From: Promethearchaeota archaeon
GTDB taxonomy: Archaea > Asgardarchaeota > Lokiarchaeia > Sigyniarchaeales > SOKP01
Direction of reading: 5' to 3'
DNA: 64,000 nucleotides
NCBI GenBank assembly: GCA_013375475.1
Contig: JABXKD010000003.1
Coordinates: 39,866-103,865 of the forward strand
Made by a program: the position numbers and the translations under genes. Positions 17,941-27,267 of the stretch are shown piece by piece (the stretch's first letter is position 1; every line of letters starts with the position of its first letter). A model generated the notes under the pieces. It ran no database searches. It was not told where the DNA came from and worked only from the letters and a program-made list of their open reading frames with translations.

Positions 17941-18665
17941 TGGGCATCACCTCCTTTAATCAGCTTAACTCCGGGCTCAATATAATTTTTATTATGACGC
18001 ATTTTAGCACGAGTGATAAGAGCCATCACATTTTCAGAAAAAGCCTTCTTGGCATTCAACAAAGGTATATCCATTAAGGTATGAGAAACACTAACTAACG
18101 CTCTGGGATGTCTCAAGTTAAATACATCGTCAAAATTTCCACTAATAATGTAATTAGCATTTAATTGTATAGCTAATTGTAATGCGCGGTATAAACTCCT
18201 AAGAACTCTAGATTGAATCGCTTTATTTTTTATCATTATTGACTCTAAAGAAAATTCTATAAATGAATTATTCTGTTTTGTAAGCGATATTACACCTGGA
18301 GTGATTGTTTTAACGATATTTTCAGTCGAAAATGATAACATATCTACTCGTGAATCTTTAGCTGCTTGAATTTGAACCTTTCTGTCGGATGACTCAACTG
18401 AAATAATACCAGATATACTTTTTGTTTTTTTAAGACTAATTTTTAAATCATCTAAATTTTTTGGGTTAATAGTTGTGCGATAGTATAATTTAAATGTCGA
18501 ATATCTGTTAAATAACTCATTTAACTCCGGTGTTATCTTGTTCACGCCATTTTCTAACTCTATAATTAAATTATTGATCCCTAAAACTCTGCAAAAATTT
18601 AACTTCTGCTCGACTTCTCCTAAATTACTAAGATTTAGTCTTAATCTTGACTCAAAATATGGCAT
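17937..18665 (-). CDS. rnp3: Ribonuclease P protein component 3 (Rpp30)
   Basis: Rpp30 has a TIM-barrel fold and forms a heterotetramer with Pop5 on the RNase P RNA. The 242 residues are typical. The C-terminal half has the family block ISGNFDDVFNLRHPRAL followed by LMDIPLLNAKKAFSEN. The gene starts the minus-strand operon and overlaps Pop5 by 4 bases. Its last codons hold the strong ribosome site used by Pop5, so the two subunits should be made in step. Confidence 0.95.
   Translation of the reverse strand: MPYFESRLRLNLSNLGEVEQKLNFCRVLGINNLIIELENGVNKITPELNELFNRYSTFKLYYRTTINPKNLDDLKISLKKTKSISGIISVESSDRKVQIQAAKDSRVDMLSFSTENIVKTITPGVISLTKQNNSFIEFSLESIMIKNKAIQSRVLRSLYRALQLAIQLNANYIISGNFDDVFNLRHPRALVSVSHTLMDIPLLNAKKAFSENVMALITRAKMRHNKNYIEPGVKLIKGGDAQ
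17947..17954 (-). promoter_or_regulatory. Strong ribosome binding site that decides the Pop5 start
   Basis: The minus strand reads GGAGGTGA here, inside the last codons of Rpp30. It is complementary to an archaeal 16S 3' end and sits 6 bases before ATA at 17940-17938. An ATG overlapping its last base is followed after three codons by TAA, so it cannot serve Pop5. Confidence 0.75.
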
Positions 18666-18800
18666 TAAGGAAATAACCTCTATGTTTAGAATTGGATTTT
18701 CAAGTAGCGTTTTCGGTGTTTTTAGTAGTTTTAAATAAAAAAAAATTTATTAGAATAAATATTTTACAAGTTATACTGTTTTATAATATAAGTGGTTCTT

Positions 18801-20090
18801 ATGCCTAATAAACGAAAGCTTTCTGAAATAAGGAAAAAAATTAGTAGTGGTACTGCGAATGTTATTACCGTTCAAGAATTCATCACACGAATAAGCGATG
18901 GAGAACATGTTAAGTTTGAAGATGTAGATGTGATAACTACAGCCACCAAAGGTTTAATGAGTGGAATTTTGGGGTTGTTTTCTTTCAGACTGAGCGCACC
19001 AAAGACATTGCGCAAATTTACTGAGATTAGCATAAACGGCATCCCCGCATTTCCAGGTCCGTGTCCCAATGAGTACTTAGGAATTGCAGATCTCATAGTT
19101 TATGGAACTGCACAAAGCCAGTCAAGAAAAGAATATTGTGGAGGGTCGTTATTTAGAGAACTCGTTGAAGGTAAACCGGTAGAGGTTCTCGCTAAAAGTA
19201 GTGAAGGAGAAAAAGTCGAAAAAGAATTAACTTTAGAAGATATGCAATACGCGAAACTAATGGGTACTAGACAAGCTATAAAAAATTACAATGCAATGCT
19301 TAATTGTGAATCATACCAGGTAAACACAATATTTTCATGCCTTCCATTTGAACCTGATAAATCAGAACTTACCTTTTCTGGTTGTGGTGCCTTGAATCCG
19401 TTTCAAAACGATCCTGAATTTGACTCTTTTGGCGTAGGCTCCCCACTTTTAGTGAACGGTGCTATTGGTTATCTTATAGGACCAGGTACGCGTAATTACA
19501 TAGAAAAACCAAATATGATGACTATAGCTCCGATGACCAAAATGAGCCCAGAATTTATGGGTGCTTTTAAAACTTCTTACGGACTTGAACCCATCTGTTC
19601 GATAGCAATACCAATTCCAATTCTCAGCGAACGCGTGTTCAAGAATATCGTTAAATCTGACAAGGATGTAAAATTGAAGATATTAAGCCTCGTTGGAAGA
19701 GAGAAGGTGGGAGAAATCACTTACGGAGATGTCTGGCAAAATAACTTCATGATGAAATTTAATCCTGAAGCGTGTAGAAAAGGGTACGATTGTAATGTTA
19801 TCGGAAAATGCCCTACAGACGCTTTTATTATAAAAGATGAACTTATCGTAGCAATTGATAGATCTCGATGTTTTAATTGTGGCAACTGCGCAAGATTGTG
19901 TCCAGAGGCTTTTAGTTTAGACCTTAAGTCAATTAATTTTGAAGGAAGCGACATTCCCGTCGTATTACGACAATCAGATCGAGCCGGAGCAATTCTTTTA
20001 GCTGAGCAATTAAAAAAAATGATCTTAAAAGAAGAATTTCAGCTAAAAAAACCAACTGGAACACTCGATTTTGCTGAGAGTATTAAATAA
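18801..20090 (+). CDS. HcyS/DUF39-family protein with C-terminal ferredoxin domain (methanogenesis marker 16 type)
   Basis: The N-terminal ~330 residues match the DUF39 family, which includes the archaeal homocysteine synthesis proteins that sulfurate aspartate semialdehyde, and the methanogenesis-marker-16 metalloproteins. Characteristic stretches are TTATKGLMSGILG, AFPGPCPNEYLG and EYCGGSLFRELVEG. The C-terminus has two Cys clusters (CRKGYDCNVIGKCPTD and CFNCGNCARLCPEAF), a ferredoxin-like pair of [4Fe-4S] sites. The role is probably sulfide incorporation into homocysteine. A GTG at 18792 could extend it by three residues; I prefer the ATG. It is divergent from Rpp30. Confidence 0.88.
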   Translation: MPNKRKLSEIRKKISSGTANVITVQEFITRISDGEHVKFEDVDVITTATKGLMSGILGLFSFRLSAPKTLRKFTEISINGIPAFPGPCPNEYLGIADLIVYGTAQSQSRKEYCGGSLFRELVEGKPVEVLAKSSEGEKVEKELTLEDMQYAKLMGTRQAIKNYNAMLNCESYQVNTIFSCLPFEPDKSELTFSGCGALNPFQNDPEFDSFGVGSPLLVNGAIGYLIGPGTRNYIEKPNMMTIAPMTKMSPEFMGAFKTSYGLEPICSIAIPIPILSERVFKNIVKSDKDVKLKILSLVGREKVGEITYGDVWQNNFMMKFNPEACRKGYDCNVIGKCPTDAFIIKDELIVAIDRSRCFNCGNCARLCPEAFSLDLKSINFEGSDIPVVLRQSDRAGAILLAEQLKKMILKEEFQLKKPTGTLDFAESIK

Positions 20091-20176
20091 TTTAGTAGGC
20101 CATTTAAAAAATACAAACTCTTCTCATCTTATATTCTCGTAAAAAAGTTTATTTTTCATTTACAATACTTCAATTT

Positions 20177-21919
20177 ATGTCTAAACAAAACATTAGTCCT
20201 TTAGATGGTGGTGATCTAGTTGTTAAAAGCCTTCTTAAGGAGGGAATAACAAAAATTTTCGGTCTTGTTGGCGGAGAATTATTAAGAATTTATGACGCTA
20301 TAGAGAGATATGGGCGAGAAGAAGGTATTGATACTGTTATGGTTCGCCACGAACAAGCGGCAGGACACATGGCAGATGCTTGGGCGAGAGCTACAGGCGA
20401 GCTTGGAGTTTGCTTAGGAACTGCGGGTCCCGGGGTCACTCATCTCGTTCCAGCAGTAGCTACAGCGTGGGCAGATTCTATCCCACTTCTTGTTATCGGA
20501 GCACAAATCGGTAGAATGTTCGACGATACCGGTATTCTCCAAGGCGGGTTAGATCAAATGAAACTAATGGAACCGATAACTAAACTACAAATTTCGGTCG
20601 AAGAACCATATGAGATTCCAAAAGCAATACAAAGAGCAATTAAGGTTGCAATGTCAGGTAGGAGAGGTCCCGTTTTTCTAGAGTTTAGAGAGACCGCACT
20701 TGTCCGAAAAGCTTCTGATGAGGATGCAAATAATATATTAAATCCAGAGCAGTATAGACCGGTTGATAGACCAGTTGGAAACCCAAACGCGATTAAGAAA
20801 GCAATAGAAATCTTGAAAACTGCGAAAAAGCCTTTAATTGTTGCAGGTGGGGGAATTCATGCATCTGATGCGTCTAATGAGTTAAAAAGATTATCTACAA
20901 CTTATAAAATTCCGTGTGGTACAAGCATAAATGGTGTTGGCGCTATAGATATTCGCAGTGAAACTTATGTTGGCTCTTATTTAGTCGCTAATGCTTATCG
21001 AAAAGCAGTTTCTGAGGCAGATGTGGTTGTGTCTTTCGGTACTAAATGGGATTACACGATACTTTATGGAGCTCCTCCAATCTGGAACCCTAATGCGAAA
21101 ATAATCCAAAACGACATTGATCCAGAAATGATTGGAAGAAACCGAAAAGTTAGTGTCGCAATTATCGGCGATTCGAAAGCTGTACTTATCCAATTACTTG
21201 CTGAAATGGAAACATCGCTCCCAAAAGAGAAGATCACTGAATGGACGGAATGGAATACCTTCCTTACTGAAGTTAGGAAAAATGACGCTTTAACGATTCA
21301 AAAATTATTGAAATATGATAAATTACCTATGAAACCAGAAAGACTTGCATATGAAGTATTGGATTCAATAAAACACGATTCTCAACTAGTTATTGATGGT
21401 GGTGATATAGCAGTTTTTACTTTTGGTTTGATAAGTAATTTTCCACGGGATCCAAGAACTCTTTACTTTCCGTTAACTATGGGACATTTAGGTACGGGTA
21501 TCCCTTATGCGATAGGAGCTCAAATTGCGAACCCAGATAAACTTGTCGTTGTTATAAACGGGGATGGAAGCTTTATGTTTAATGTTCAGGAGTTAGATAC
21601 TGCTGTTAGATTAAATCTACCAATAATCATTATCATTGCTAACAATTGTGCGTGGGGTATGATTAAAAGCAAGCAAAAAGGAGAGTTTAAGAAGAGGTAT
21701 TGCGATGTAGATTTACCTCCAACTAATTACGCAGAAATTGCAAAAGGTTTTGGATGTTATGGAGAAAAAATTGAAAATCCTGAAGATATTAAACCTGCCA
21801 TACAAAGAGCAATAGAGTCTAAAAAAACTGCTGTAATTGATGTAGACATAGCTTTTGAAACCCCTATCGCTATGAAAGTAATTGGAAATCTAAAGAGAAA
21901 CCGCGGATTATATGGTTAA
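20177..21919 (+). CDS. Thiamine pyrophosphate enzyme, acetolactate synthase large subunit-like
   Basis: The three-domain layout of TPP decarboxylases is visible. The N-terminal PYR domain carries the catalytic Glu in VRHEQAAGHMADAWARATG. The middle domain spans about residues 200-340. The C-terminal domain has the TPP/Mg motif GDGSFMFNVQEL ending in NN. The 580 residues fit IlvB-type acetolactate synthases, but oxalyl-CoA decarboxylases and other relatives are similar. No small subunit (ilvN) is adjacent, which weakens the branched-chain assignment. An SDR gene follows 128 bases later on the same strand and may act on its product. Confidence 0.88.
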   Translation: MSKQNISPLDGGDLVVKSLLKEGITKIFGLVGGELLRIYDAIERYGREEGIDTVMVRHEQAAGHMADAWARATGELGVCLGTAGPGVTHLVPAVATAWADSIPLLVIGAQIGRMFDDTGILQGGLDQMKLMEPITKLQISVEEPYEIPKAIQRAIKVAMSGRRGPVFLEFRETALVRKASDEDANNILNPEQYRPVDRPVGNPNAIKKAIEILKTAKKPLIVAGGGIHASDASNELKRLSTTYKIPCGTSINGVGAIDIRSETYVGSYLVANAYRKAVSEADVVVSFGTKWDYTILYGAPPIWNPNAKIIQNDIDPEMIGRNRKVSVAIIGDSKAVLIQLLAEMETSLPKEKITEWTEWNTFLTEVRKNDALTIQKLLKYDKLPMKPERLAYEVLDSIKHDSQLVIDGGDIAVFTFGLISNFPRDPRTLYFPLTMGHLGTGIPYAIGAQIANPDKLVVVINGDGSFMFNVQELDTAVRLNLPIIIIIANNCAWGMIKSKQKGEFKKRYCDVDLPPTNYAEIAKGFGCYGEKIENPEDIKPAIQRAIESKKTAVIDVDIAFETPIAMKVIGNLKRNRGLYG

Positions 21920-22047
21920 TTAGCTCTAATAATTCTATTTTTTCTACTTTTTTTAATTTTTAAATAAACATTTAATTCAATGCTGAATAAAGCTAATCTA
22001 AAAATCGTGTAAAATAATAATTCAATAATTCTAAAAGGTATATTAAA

Positions 22048-22854
22048 GTGTCTGAAGATAAATTTCTAAAAGGGAAAGTGGCTCTTATTACTGGAGCGGG
22101 TAGTGGATTTGGCCAAGAAATGGCTATCGCATATGCTGCTAAAGGAGCTGATTTGGTTTTAAATGATATTAACGAAGCGGGTCTCGCAGAAACAAGGGAA
22201 CTAGTTTTGGAACATTATAATTCAAAAATTCTCTTAATTAAAGCCGATGTCTCAAATTCTAAAGAAGTTGATGAAATGGCTAAAAAAACATTTGAAACTT
22301 TTGATAATGTTTTCCTACTAGTAAATAACGCCGGAATAGATGGTGGACTTTATACTGCCTTAAAAGCGAAAGAATCTGTTTATGATAAAGTGTTTGCTGT
22401 AAACGTTAAAGGCCCATTGAATGTTACTAAAGCATTTTTCCGAAGTATGAAGCGACAAAAGCAGTTCCAACCAATTGCGGGTAAAATTATAAACATCGCG
22501 TCAGTTGCAGGTACTCCTAATGGCCATAATCCGATGCTTGGGATTTATAGCGCGAGTAAAGCGGCATTAATTGCATTTACGAAACTTTGGGCTCTGGAAT
22601 TGGGAAAAAGCAACATAACTGTGAACGCTATTAGTCCAGGAGTCTTCTTAACACCTATTTATAATAATGATCCCAAATTAATTCGCCAATTTCTTGAAAC
22701 AAGAAATGTAAAGATTCCAATTGATAGAATTGGTGAAGCAGAATGGGTAGCTGACTTAGCAGTATTTTTGGCATCTCCAACAGCCGATTATATCACGGGA
22801 CAAAACTTAATTATTGATGGTGGGATGAGCTTATCAGTTAACAAACTAAACTAA
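22048..22854 (+). CDS. Short-chain dehydrogenase/reductase (FabG-like)
   Basis: This is a classical SDR of 268 residues. The NAD(P) site is TGAGSGFG near residue 15, LVNNAGIDGG is the structural motif near residue 90, and the active-site Tyr and Lys are in IYSASKAAL near residue 171. The C-terminus holds the usual DYITGQNLIIDGGMS. Substrate cannot be told from sequence. The start is GTG with an upstream aaaaggta ribosome site. It follows a TPP enzyme gene. Confidence 0.93.
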   Translation: MSEDKFLKGKVALITGAGSGFGQEMAIAYAAKGADLVLNDINEAGLAETRELVLEHYNSKILLIKADVSNSKEVDEMAKKTFETFDNVFLLVNNAGIDGGLYTALKAKESVYDKVFAVNVKGPLNVTKAFFRSMKRQKQFQPIAGKIINIASVAGTPNGHNPMLGIYSASKAALIAFTKLWALELGKSNITVNAISPGVFLTPIYNNDPKLIRQFLETRNVKIPIDRIGEAEWVADLAVFLASPTADYITGQNLIIDGGMSLSVNKLN

Positions 22855-22864
22855 TCATATTAAT

Positions 22865-22889
22865 CTTTTTTTAGAGTAGCTTTTTTTTT
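22865..22889 (+). terminator. T-tract terminator after the SDR gene
   Basis: Two T runs, of seven and nine, follow the SDR stop within 35 bases. They fit intrinsic archaeal termination. The 180-base gap to the convergent Trm5 stop is otherwise plain AT-rich sequence. Confidence 0.45.
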
Positions 22890-23035
22890 AAAAAGAAAGA
22901 AAAGTAAATAGTGTTATTACAAGAGCGTTATCACAAATAGTTATTATTATTATTAAAAAAATAGATCTAAATATCAAAGTTTCCTATAATTATTGAAGTT
23001 TATAAATTAAAATTAAAAGTTCAATATATTAAGTT

Positions 23036-24184
23036 TTAAGGGATATACCTAATTTTAGCATCTATCACAATTAAATCAGATTTAGGAGAAAAGGCTTTAA
23101 CTATCTTAGAGTTAATTATCTCTTCTAAACGCCATCCCTTCCCGTTTAACTTATTCCTTAAGTTTTCAATTCCTTTTTCAATTGGATTTGGTTTTTCACA
23201 GAATTGATAAATATGTAGTATTCCACCAATTTTTTTCATTAAAAAGCATGCTATATCTATATATTTTATAGATTGTTCCGGCAAATTCATTATAATTCTA
23301 TCTACGCAATCGTTTAAATGAGTTCCTAATTCATTTGACAAATTGATGAGGGTTGCGACATCTATGTTATGAGCGGAAATCTCCCCTTTAAGTTTATTTA
23401 ATTTAACATTTTCGATGAGATATTTATAAGCCATTGGATTAATATCAAAAGAATAAACGTTTACCTCGTTGCTTTTAGCAATTTGAATAGAGATTGGTCC
23501 AACGCCGGCAAACATATCTACGATTAATTCGTTTTTTGCAAAATTAAGTAAACTTAAACGCTTTCGCTCAAAAACTAATCTTGGGGTAAAGTATGTATTT
23601 TTGACATCTAATTTAAACATACAATTATTCTCTTTATAAATAGTTTCAGGATTATCTTCACCAAAAATCGACTGTAGATCTTTTAACCTATATTTTCCTT
23701 TTACTTCGCTTTTCTTCTCGTAAACTGTTTCTACCCCCTTATTCACTTTTACTATCGCTTCAGCCACTTTTTTCTTATATAACGAGGTTTTATCAATGTT
23801 TAACGCGATAAATTGGTCAAATTCGATAATCGCGATTTTACCAATAACATCATAAGATTTTGGTATTAATTCTATAATATCTTCAGGTAATTCGTCTGCT
23901 AAGGCTTCTTCAATTGAGCGAAATTTATAATTTGGATCCAGTTCCCCGTTAGTGTTAATAATTTCAAATTTTAAATCGAATATATCACTTTCAATAAATT
24001 TGTTCACATTTTCTCTGTTCTTTATTAAAGGAAACAGCACATAGGAACCACTATGTAGTACTTTTTTTCTTTTATCGATAATGTTCACATCGGAAAATTT
24101 TATCTTTATCAATTTGAGAAATTCTTCAGCGTGATCCTTTTGTATTTTTAAAAATTGAGTGTCTTCCTTTCCTGGCCTATTCAT
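23036..24184 (-). CDS. trm5: tRNA (guanine37-N1)-methyltransferase Trm5 family
   Basis: Trm5 methylates G37 next to the anticodon using S-adenosylmethionine and prevents frameshifting. The 382 residues contain an N-terminal D1-like region, a linker with FTPRLVFERKR, the AdoMet loop VDMFAGVGPISIQIA and the diagnostic NLPEQSIKYID motif. TYW2, the wyosine enzyme, is a relative but usually lacks this NLP motif. The start overlaps the end of the DUF371 gene by 8 bases. It closes an operon with AK6, TgtA and DUF371. Confidence 0.93.
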   Translation of the reverse strand: MNRPGKEDTQFLKIQKDHAEEFLKLIKIKFSDVNIIDKRKKVLHSGSYVLFPLIKNRENVNKFIESDIFDLKFEIINTNGELDPNYKFRSIEEALADELPEDIIELIPKSYDVIGKIAIIEFDQFIALNIDKTSLYKKKVAEAIVKVNKGVETVYEKKSEVKGKYRLKDLQSIFGEDNPETIYKENNCMFKLDVKNTYFTPRLVFERKRLSLLNFAKNELIVDMFAGVGPISIQIAKSNEVNVYSFDINPMAYKYLIENVKLNKLKGEISAHNIDVATLINLSNELGTHLNDCVDRIIMNLPEQSIKYIDIACFLMKKIGGILHIYQFCEKPNPIEKGIENLRNKLNGKGWRLEEIINSKIVKAFSPKSDLIVIDAKIRYIP

Positions 24185-24608
24185 CTACATCATTATCTTT
24201 GAAAACTATTGAGATACGGTTCTTGGAATTAGTTAAATTTTTAATAAGACTGCGGTTCAAATCCCTTGAAGATTTTGTACATCTTATAAGGATAGTCCTG
24301 TCGCATATATAGTTGCTTTTTCGAAAAACTAAGTCCTTTGTACTTAGTAATGTTAATTTTTTACTGCCATAGCCATAAAAATGATCAATATTTTCACCCA
24401 CTTTTATTACCACCTCGATTTTCTCTCCGGCCACTATTTTTCTCTTTAATTCTGGAGTTAAATCATGGCAGGCTTTTGAGGCTTTTATACCCAAAATACA
24501 TGTTCCTTTTTTGGTAAGATAATCGTCCTTAGTTAATTCAATGGTAGTTCTGTGAGTGCATTGTATAAGTGAATGCCCAATTGCATTGATTGAGTCTAAT
24601 ATGGCCAT
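24177..24608 (-). CDS. DUF371 family protein
   Basis: The 143-residue protein shows the hallmark archaeal DUF371 pattern: AIGHSLIQCTHRTTIELTKD near the N-terminus, then a GTCILGIKASKAC stretch and a C-terminal half ending in DRTILI. The function of the family is unknown. It lies between TgtA (3-base gap) and Trm5 (8-base overlap), so it is part of a tRNA-modification transcript and could act on RNA. That functional link is inference from context. Confidence 0.88.
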   Translation of the reverse strand: MAILDSINAIGHSLIQCTHRTTIELTKDDYLTKKGTCILGIKASKACHDLTPELKRKIVAGEKIEVVIKVGENIDHFYGYGSKKLTLLSTKDLVFRKSNYICDRTILIRCTKSSRDLNRSLIKNLTNSKNRISIVFKDNDVDE

Positions 24609-24611
24609 TTC

Positions 24612-26261
24612 TTACCCATCTTTGAAAAAGTGTATAATTTCTGATATATCATTAAATTCGGAAAAATTAATTCCATAGATTTTATTCAGAACATTATTTA
24701 AACCATTAATGGGATGTGTATTAGGGAATTTTTTCAATTCCTTAAATTGGTTTAAATACATATCTGGAATTAACAGGGCGCATTTATGATAGTTGCTAGA
24801 GATTCTTTTTAATAATTTCTCTGAATTTATTATAGAATTTTGATAGAAAATGTTATTTATTGAAGAATTAGCACTTGTTTCGTATTGTCCCATAGGGAAT
24901 GAATCGATGAGTTCGTATGGAATGATTCCAAATATAATGGAATAAAACGCTAAGTGGATATCCATTCTTTGAATTAAATCGTTCTTGTTAATTTCATTTA
25001 GCCATTTGTTTACAAAGGGCGATGTCGTGCCTTTTACATCCAACTCCGGTAAAATAATGAGAAATTTAACATTTTTAGGAGAACGGTAATTATTAAGAAT
25101 TTTTTGTTCATATCGATAAATTAAGGGTCTTTCTATGCTTTCTTTGGAAGAATAGAGTCTCCCATGACTTTTATATGCTTTTTCATAAATCTCAAAAAAG
25201 GGTTTATTCAATTTTATTACATTCATTGCTTTTACTAAATTTGGATGATTGCGTACTCTCTGTTCGACTAACTCCCATAAATTACCCTCCCTTATTGCCT
25301 GTCTTATTGTTCTTAGTTCAGAGAAAGATAAATATAAGTTATGTTTCGCGAGTAGTTCAATCCTCAAATTTTCTTCATATTTTTTTATTTCCTTTGGAGT
25401 GAAATCAGAGCATATAGGACAGTGACAGGGAAATTCTTCCAATTCTTCAAGCTTTTTGGTACCTGTTGATAGAGTAAAATAACGATTTTGCTTTGCAAAT
25501 AATATATATGCGGCCGAATCCATTAAATCACAACCACATGCGACAGCCAAAGAAAAATATTGTGGTAATCCTAAACCAAACATATGAATGGGTTTACTGG
25601 GAACTATATATTGCTTTGTGGTTAATAAAATTTGAGTTGTTAGTTCAAATCTGTAATCCAAAAACGCTTTTACTAATCCACCGATTGCATAGACTCCAAA
25701 ATCTAATTTACTCATTTCGAGTGAGCTTTCTTTTACTAATTCTAGATGTTTTCCTCCGTGTATTGGCCCAAACCAAGAACAGTCTGAACGAGTTCTTCTT
25801 GAAATATTATCTTTTGCTCTCTGAATCGTAGTAGAAACTTTTTTCTTTGATATTTCATAGTCATCTTCTAATTGTACGGGGATGTCTAAAATAACAGGAA
25901 AGTCTGATCCTATATTCTCTTGAAATTTTTCAATACTATCCGCATCGATATCTACGGAATCGTTATTATACATATATTGTTGAAACGCACCACTATCTGT
26001 TGCGATTATCCCATCATAATTTAGATACTCATGAAGCCCTGTATGGAGTATTTTATCTCTTAGTTTTTCGTTTTTGTAGATAATATAGGCATTTGTAAAG
26101 AGACATTGCGCTCCTATTTTTTTTAAATCGAGCGGTGAGATTAGATTATTGGAAGGATGTATTACCGGAAATAAATTAGGTGTAATCATCTCTTTATTGT
26201 TTAATTTAATCTGACCTAGTCGTGCTAAAGCGTCAACATCTAATATCTCAAATTTCATCAT
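24612..26261 (-). CDS. tgtA: Archaeosine tRNA-guanine transglycosylase
   Basis: TgtA swaps guanine 15 in the tRNA D loop for preQ0, the first step to archaeosine. The catalytic barrel (about 1-350) has TDSGAFQQYMYN, the nucleophile region VILDIPVQL and GPIHGGKHLELV. The zinc site is CHCPIC near residue 278, completed by a downstream His in LLAKHNLYLS. A C-terminal region (about 380-545) with FGIIPYELIDSFP follows. I see no clear PUA domain; the 549 residues are shorter than some PUA-bearing archaeal forms. It sits between AK6 and DUF371 in one operon. Confidence 0.94.
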   Translation of the reverse strand: MMKFEILDVDALARLGQIKLNNKEMITPNLFPVIHPSNNLISPLDLKKIGAQCLFTNAYIIYKNEKLRDKILHTGLHEYLNYDGIIATDSGAFQQYMYNNDSVDIDADSIEKFQENIGSDFPVILDIPVQLEDDYEISKKKVSTTIQRAKDNISRRTRSDCSWFGPIHGGKHLELVKESSLEMSKLDFGVYAIGGLVKAFLDYRFELTTQILLTTKQYIVPSKPIHMFGLGLPQYFSLAVACGCDLMDSAAYILFAKQNRYFTLSTGTKKLEELEEFPCHCPICSDFTPKEIKKYEENLRIELLAKHNLYLSFSELRTIRQAIREGNLWELVEQRVRNHPNLVKAMNVIKLNKPFFEIYEKAYKSHGRLYSSKESIERPLIYRYEQKILNNYRSPKNVKFLIILPELDVKGTTSPFVNKWLNEINKNDLIQRMDIHLAFYSIIFGIIPYELIDSFPMGQYETSANSSINNIFYQNSIINSEKLLKRISSNYHKCALLIPDMYLNQFKELKKFPNTHPINGLNNVLNKIYGINFSEFNDISEIIHFFKDG

Positions 26262-26284
26262 ATTTCACTTAAAATCAGTTTTAA

Positions 26285-26878
26285 CTAATCAAAAAACACT
26301 TGTAAACGATCCTCTTGAAATAATTTTTCTAACCAGTCAACTTTACCTGCATAAAAATCTTTTATATCTACACTTTTAGTAAGAATATTAATTATTGTTT
26401 TTGTAATAAATTCTATACTGGCCATTGTTGTGTCAATTTCTAGTATCGGTGTGTTTATTGGTTTTTTCATAAAATAGTTAACACAATTGCCTAAAATTTC
26501 TGATTGAACATTTTCTCTAATTTTTTCTGTTTTATAACCTCTTCTCTTTAACCTGTTATATAGTTCATCTGGATCGCATCTTAGAATTATAACAAAATCG
26601 ATATATTGTTCGGGAACGATATCAGAAAAATGGCTTTCAATAATTAAAAATTCCGGATCTCCTTTTTTATACTCTTCTATTAATTTGATTAGAAAACCAA
26701 TTAACTTCTTATTATCTATGATAGAAGTTTCTCTTTTAGTGTCATATTTTTCTATTAAATTTTCTGAGATTGCTAGCTCGTTTAAGCTAATTACTTTAGC
26801 TTCGATATAATTTTGAATGTTATTTGATATTGTAGTTTTTCCGGTTCCTGGAGTACCAGAAACGATTAAAATTTGCAT
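26285..26878 (-). CDS. Adenylate kinase AK6/Fap7-like
   Basis: AK6 (Fap7, hCINAP) is a nucleoside monophosphate kinase and ATPase needed for small-subunit rRNA maturation. The P-loop is GTPGTGKTT at residues 8-16. ESHFSDIVP provides the family's nucleotide-binding region, and LRCDPDELYNRLKRRGY holds the lid arginines. The 197 residues are normal. It is the first gene of the TgtA-DUF371-Trm5 operon, which fits a theme of rRNA and tRNA processing. The start ATG follows a leader rich in A and T. Confidence 0.93.
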   Translation of the reverse strand: MQILIVSGTPGTGKTTISNNIQNYIEAKVISLNELAISENLIEKYDTKRETSIIDNKKLIGFLIKLIEEYKKGDPEFLIIESHFSDIVPEQYIDFVIILRCDPDELYNRLKRRGYKTEKIRENVQSEILGNCVNYFMKKPINTPILEIDTTMASIEFITKTIINILTKSVDIKDFYAGKVDWLEKLFQEDRLQVFFD

Positions 26879-27003
26879 GTTCTATTAAGTTAAATCTTCT
26901 ATGAAATATAAAAATATTATTATAATTTCGGATTAAATGCCTTTTAATTGTTCTATTCAAAAGAGCTGGAATTTCGAGATTACTTAACACACTATTGGTT
27001 AAA

Positions 27004-27107
27004 TGGGAAAGGGGGGCTTCGAACCCCCGACCTCACGGTTATCAGCCGTGCGCTATACCAGGCTAAGCCATTGAAGAGATTCTTCTATTTAAAGAATCCA
27101 CTCTCCC
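27004..27107 (-). tRNA. tRNA-Ile (anticodon GAT) with an intron between positions 9 and 10
   Basis: On the minus strand the acceptor GGGAGAG (27107-27101) pairs with CTTTCCC (27011-27005), discriminator A at 27004. The anticodon loop CTGATAA gives GAT, inside the stem CACGG/CCGTG. The T arm is GGGGG-TTCGAAG-CCCCC. A normal D arm (GCTTAGCCTGGTATAGCGC) appears only after removing about 30 nt (about 27098-27069). That insert contains a perfect hairpin, GATTCTT pairing with AAGAATC. The splice point can slide by about two bases. CCA is not encoded. Confidence 0.93.
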
Positions 27108-27267
27108 AAGCCGCTCTCCCATTCTAAAATTCGTACCAACTTCTATAGTTCTTTATTTTATAAATATTGAAGTAGTTATTATCGAAGTACAATTCGATTA
27201 AATGATTTATATTATATATAACTAAAAAATTTTTTGATTCTTTGATGCATAAAAATCCCTTTAATTT

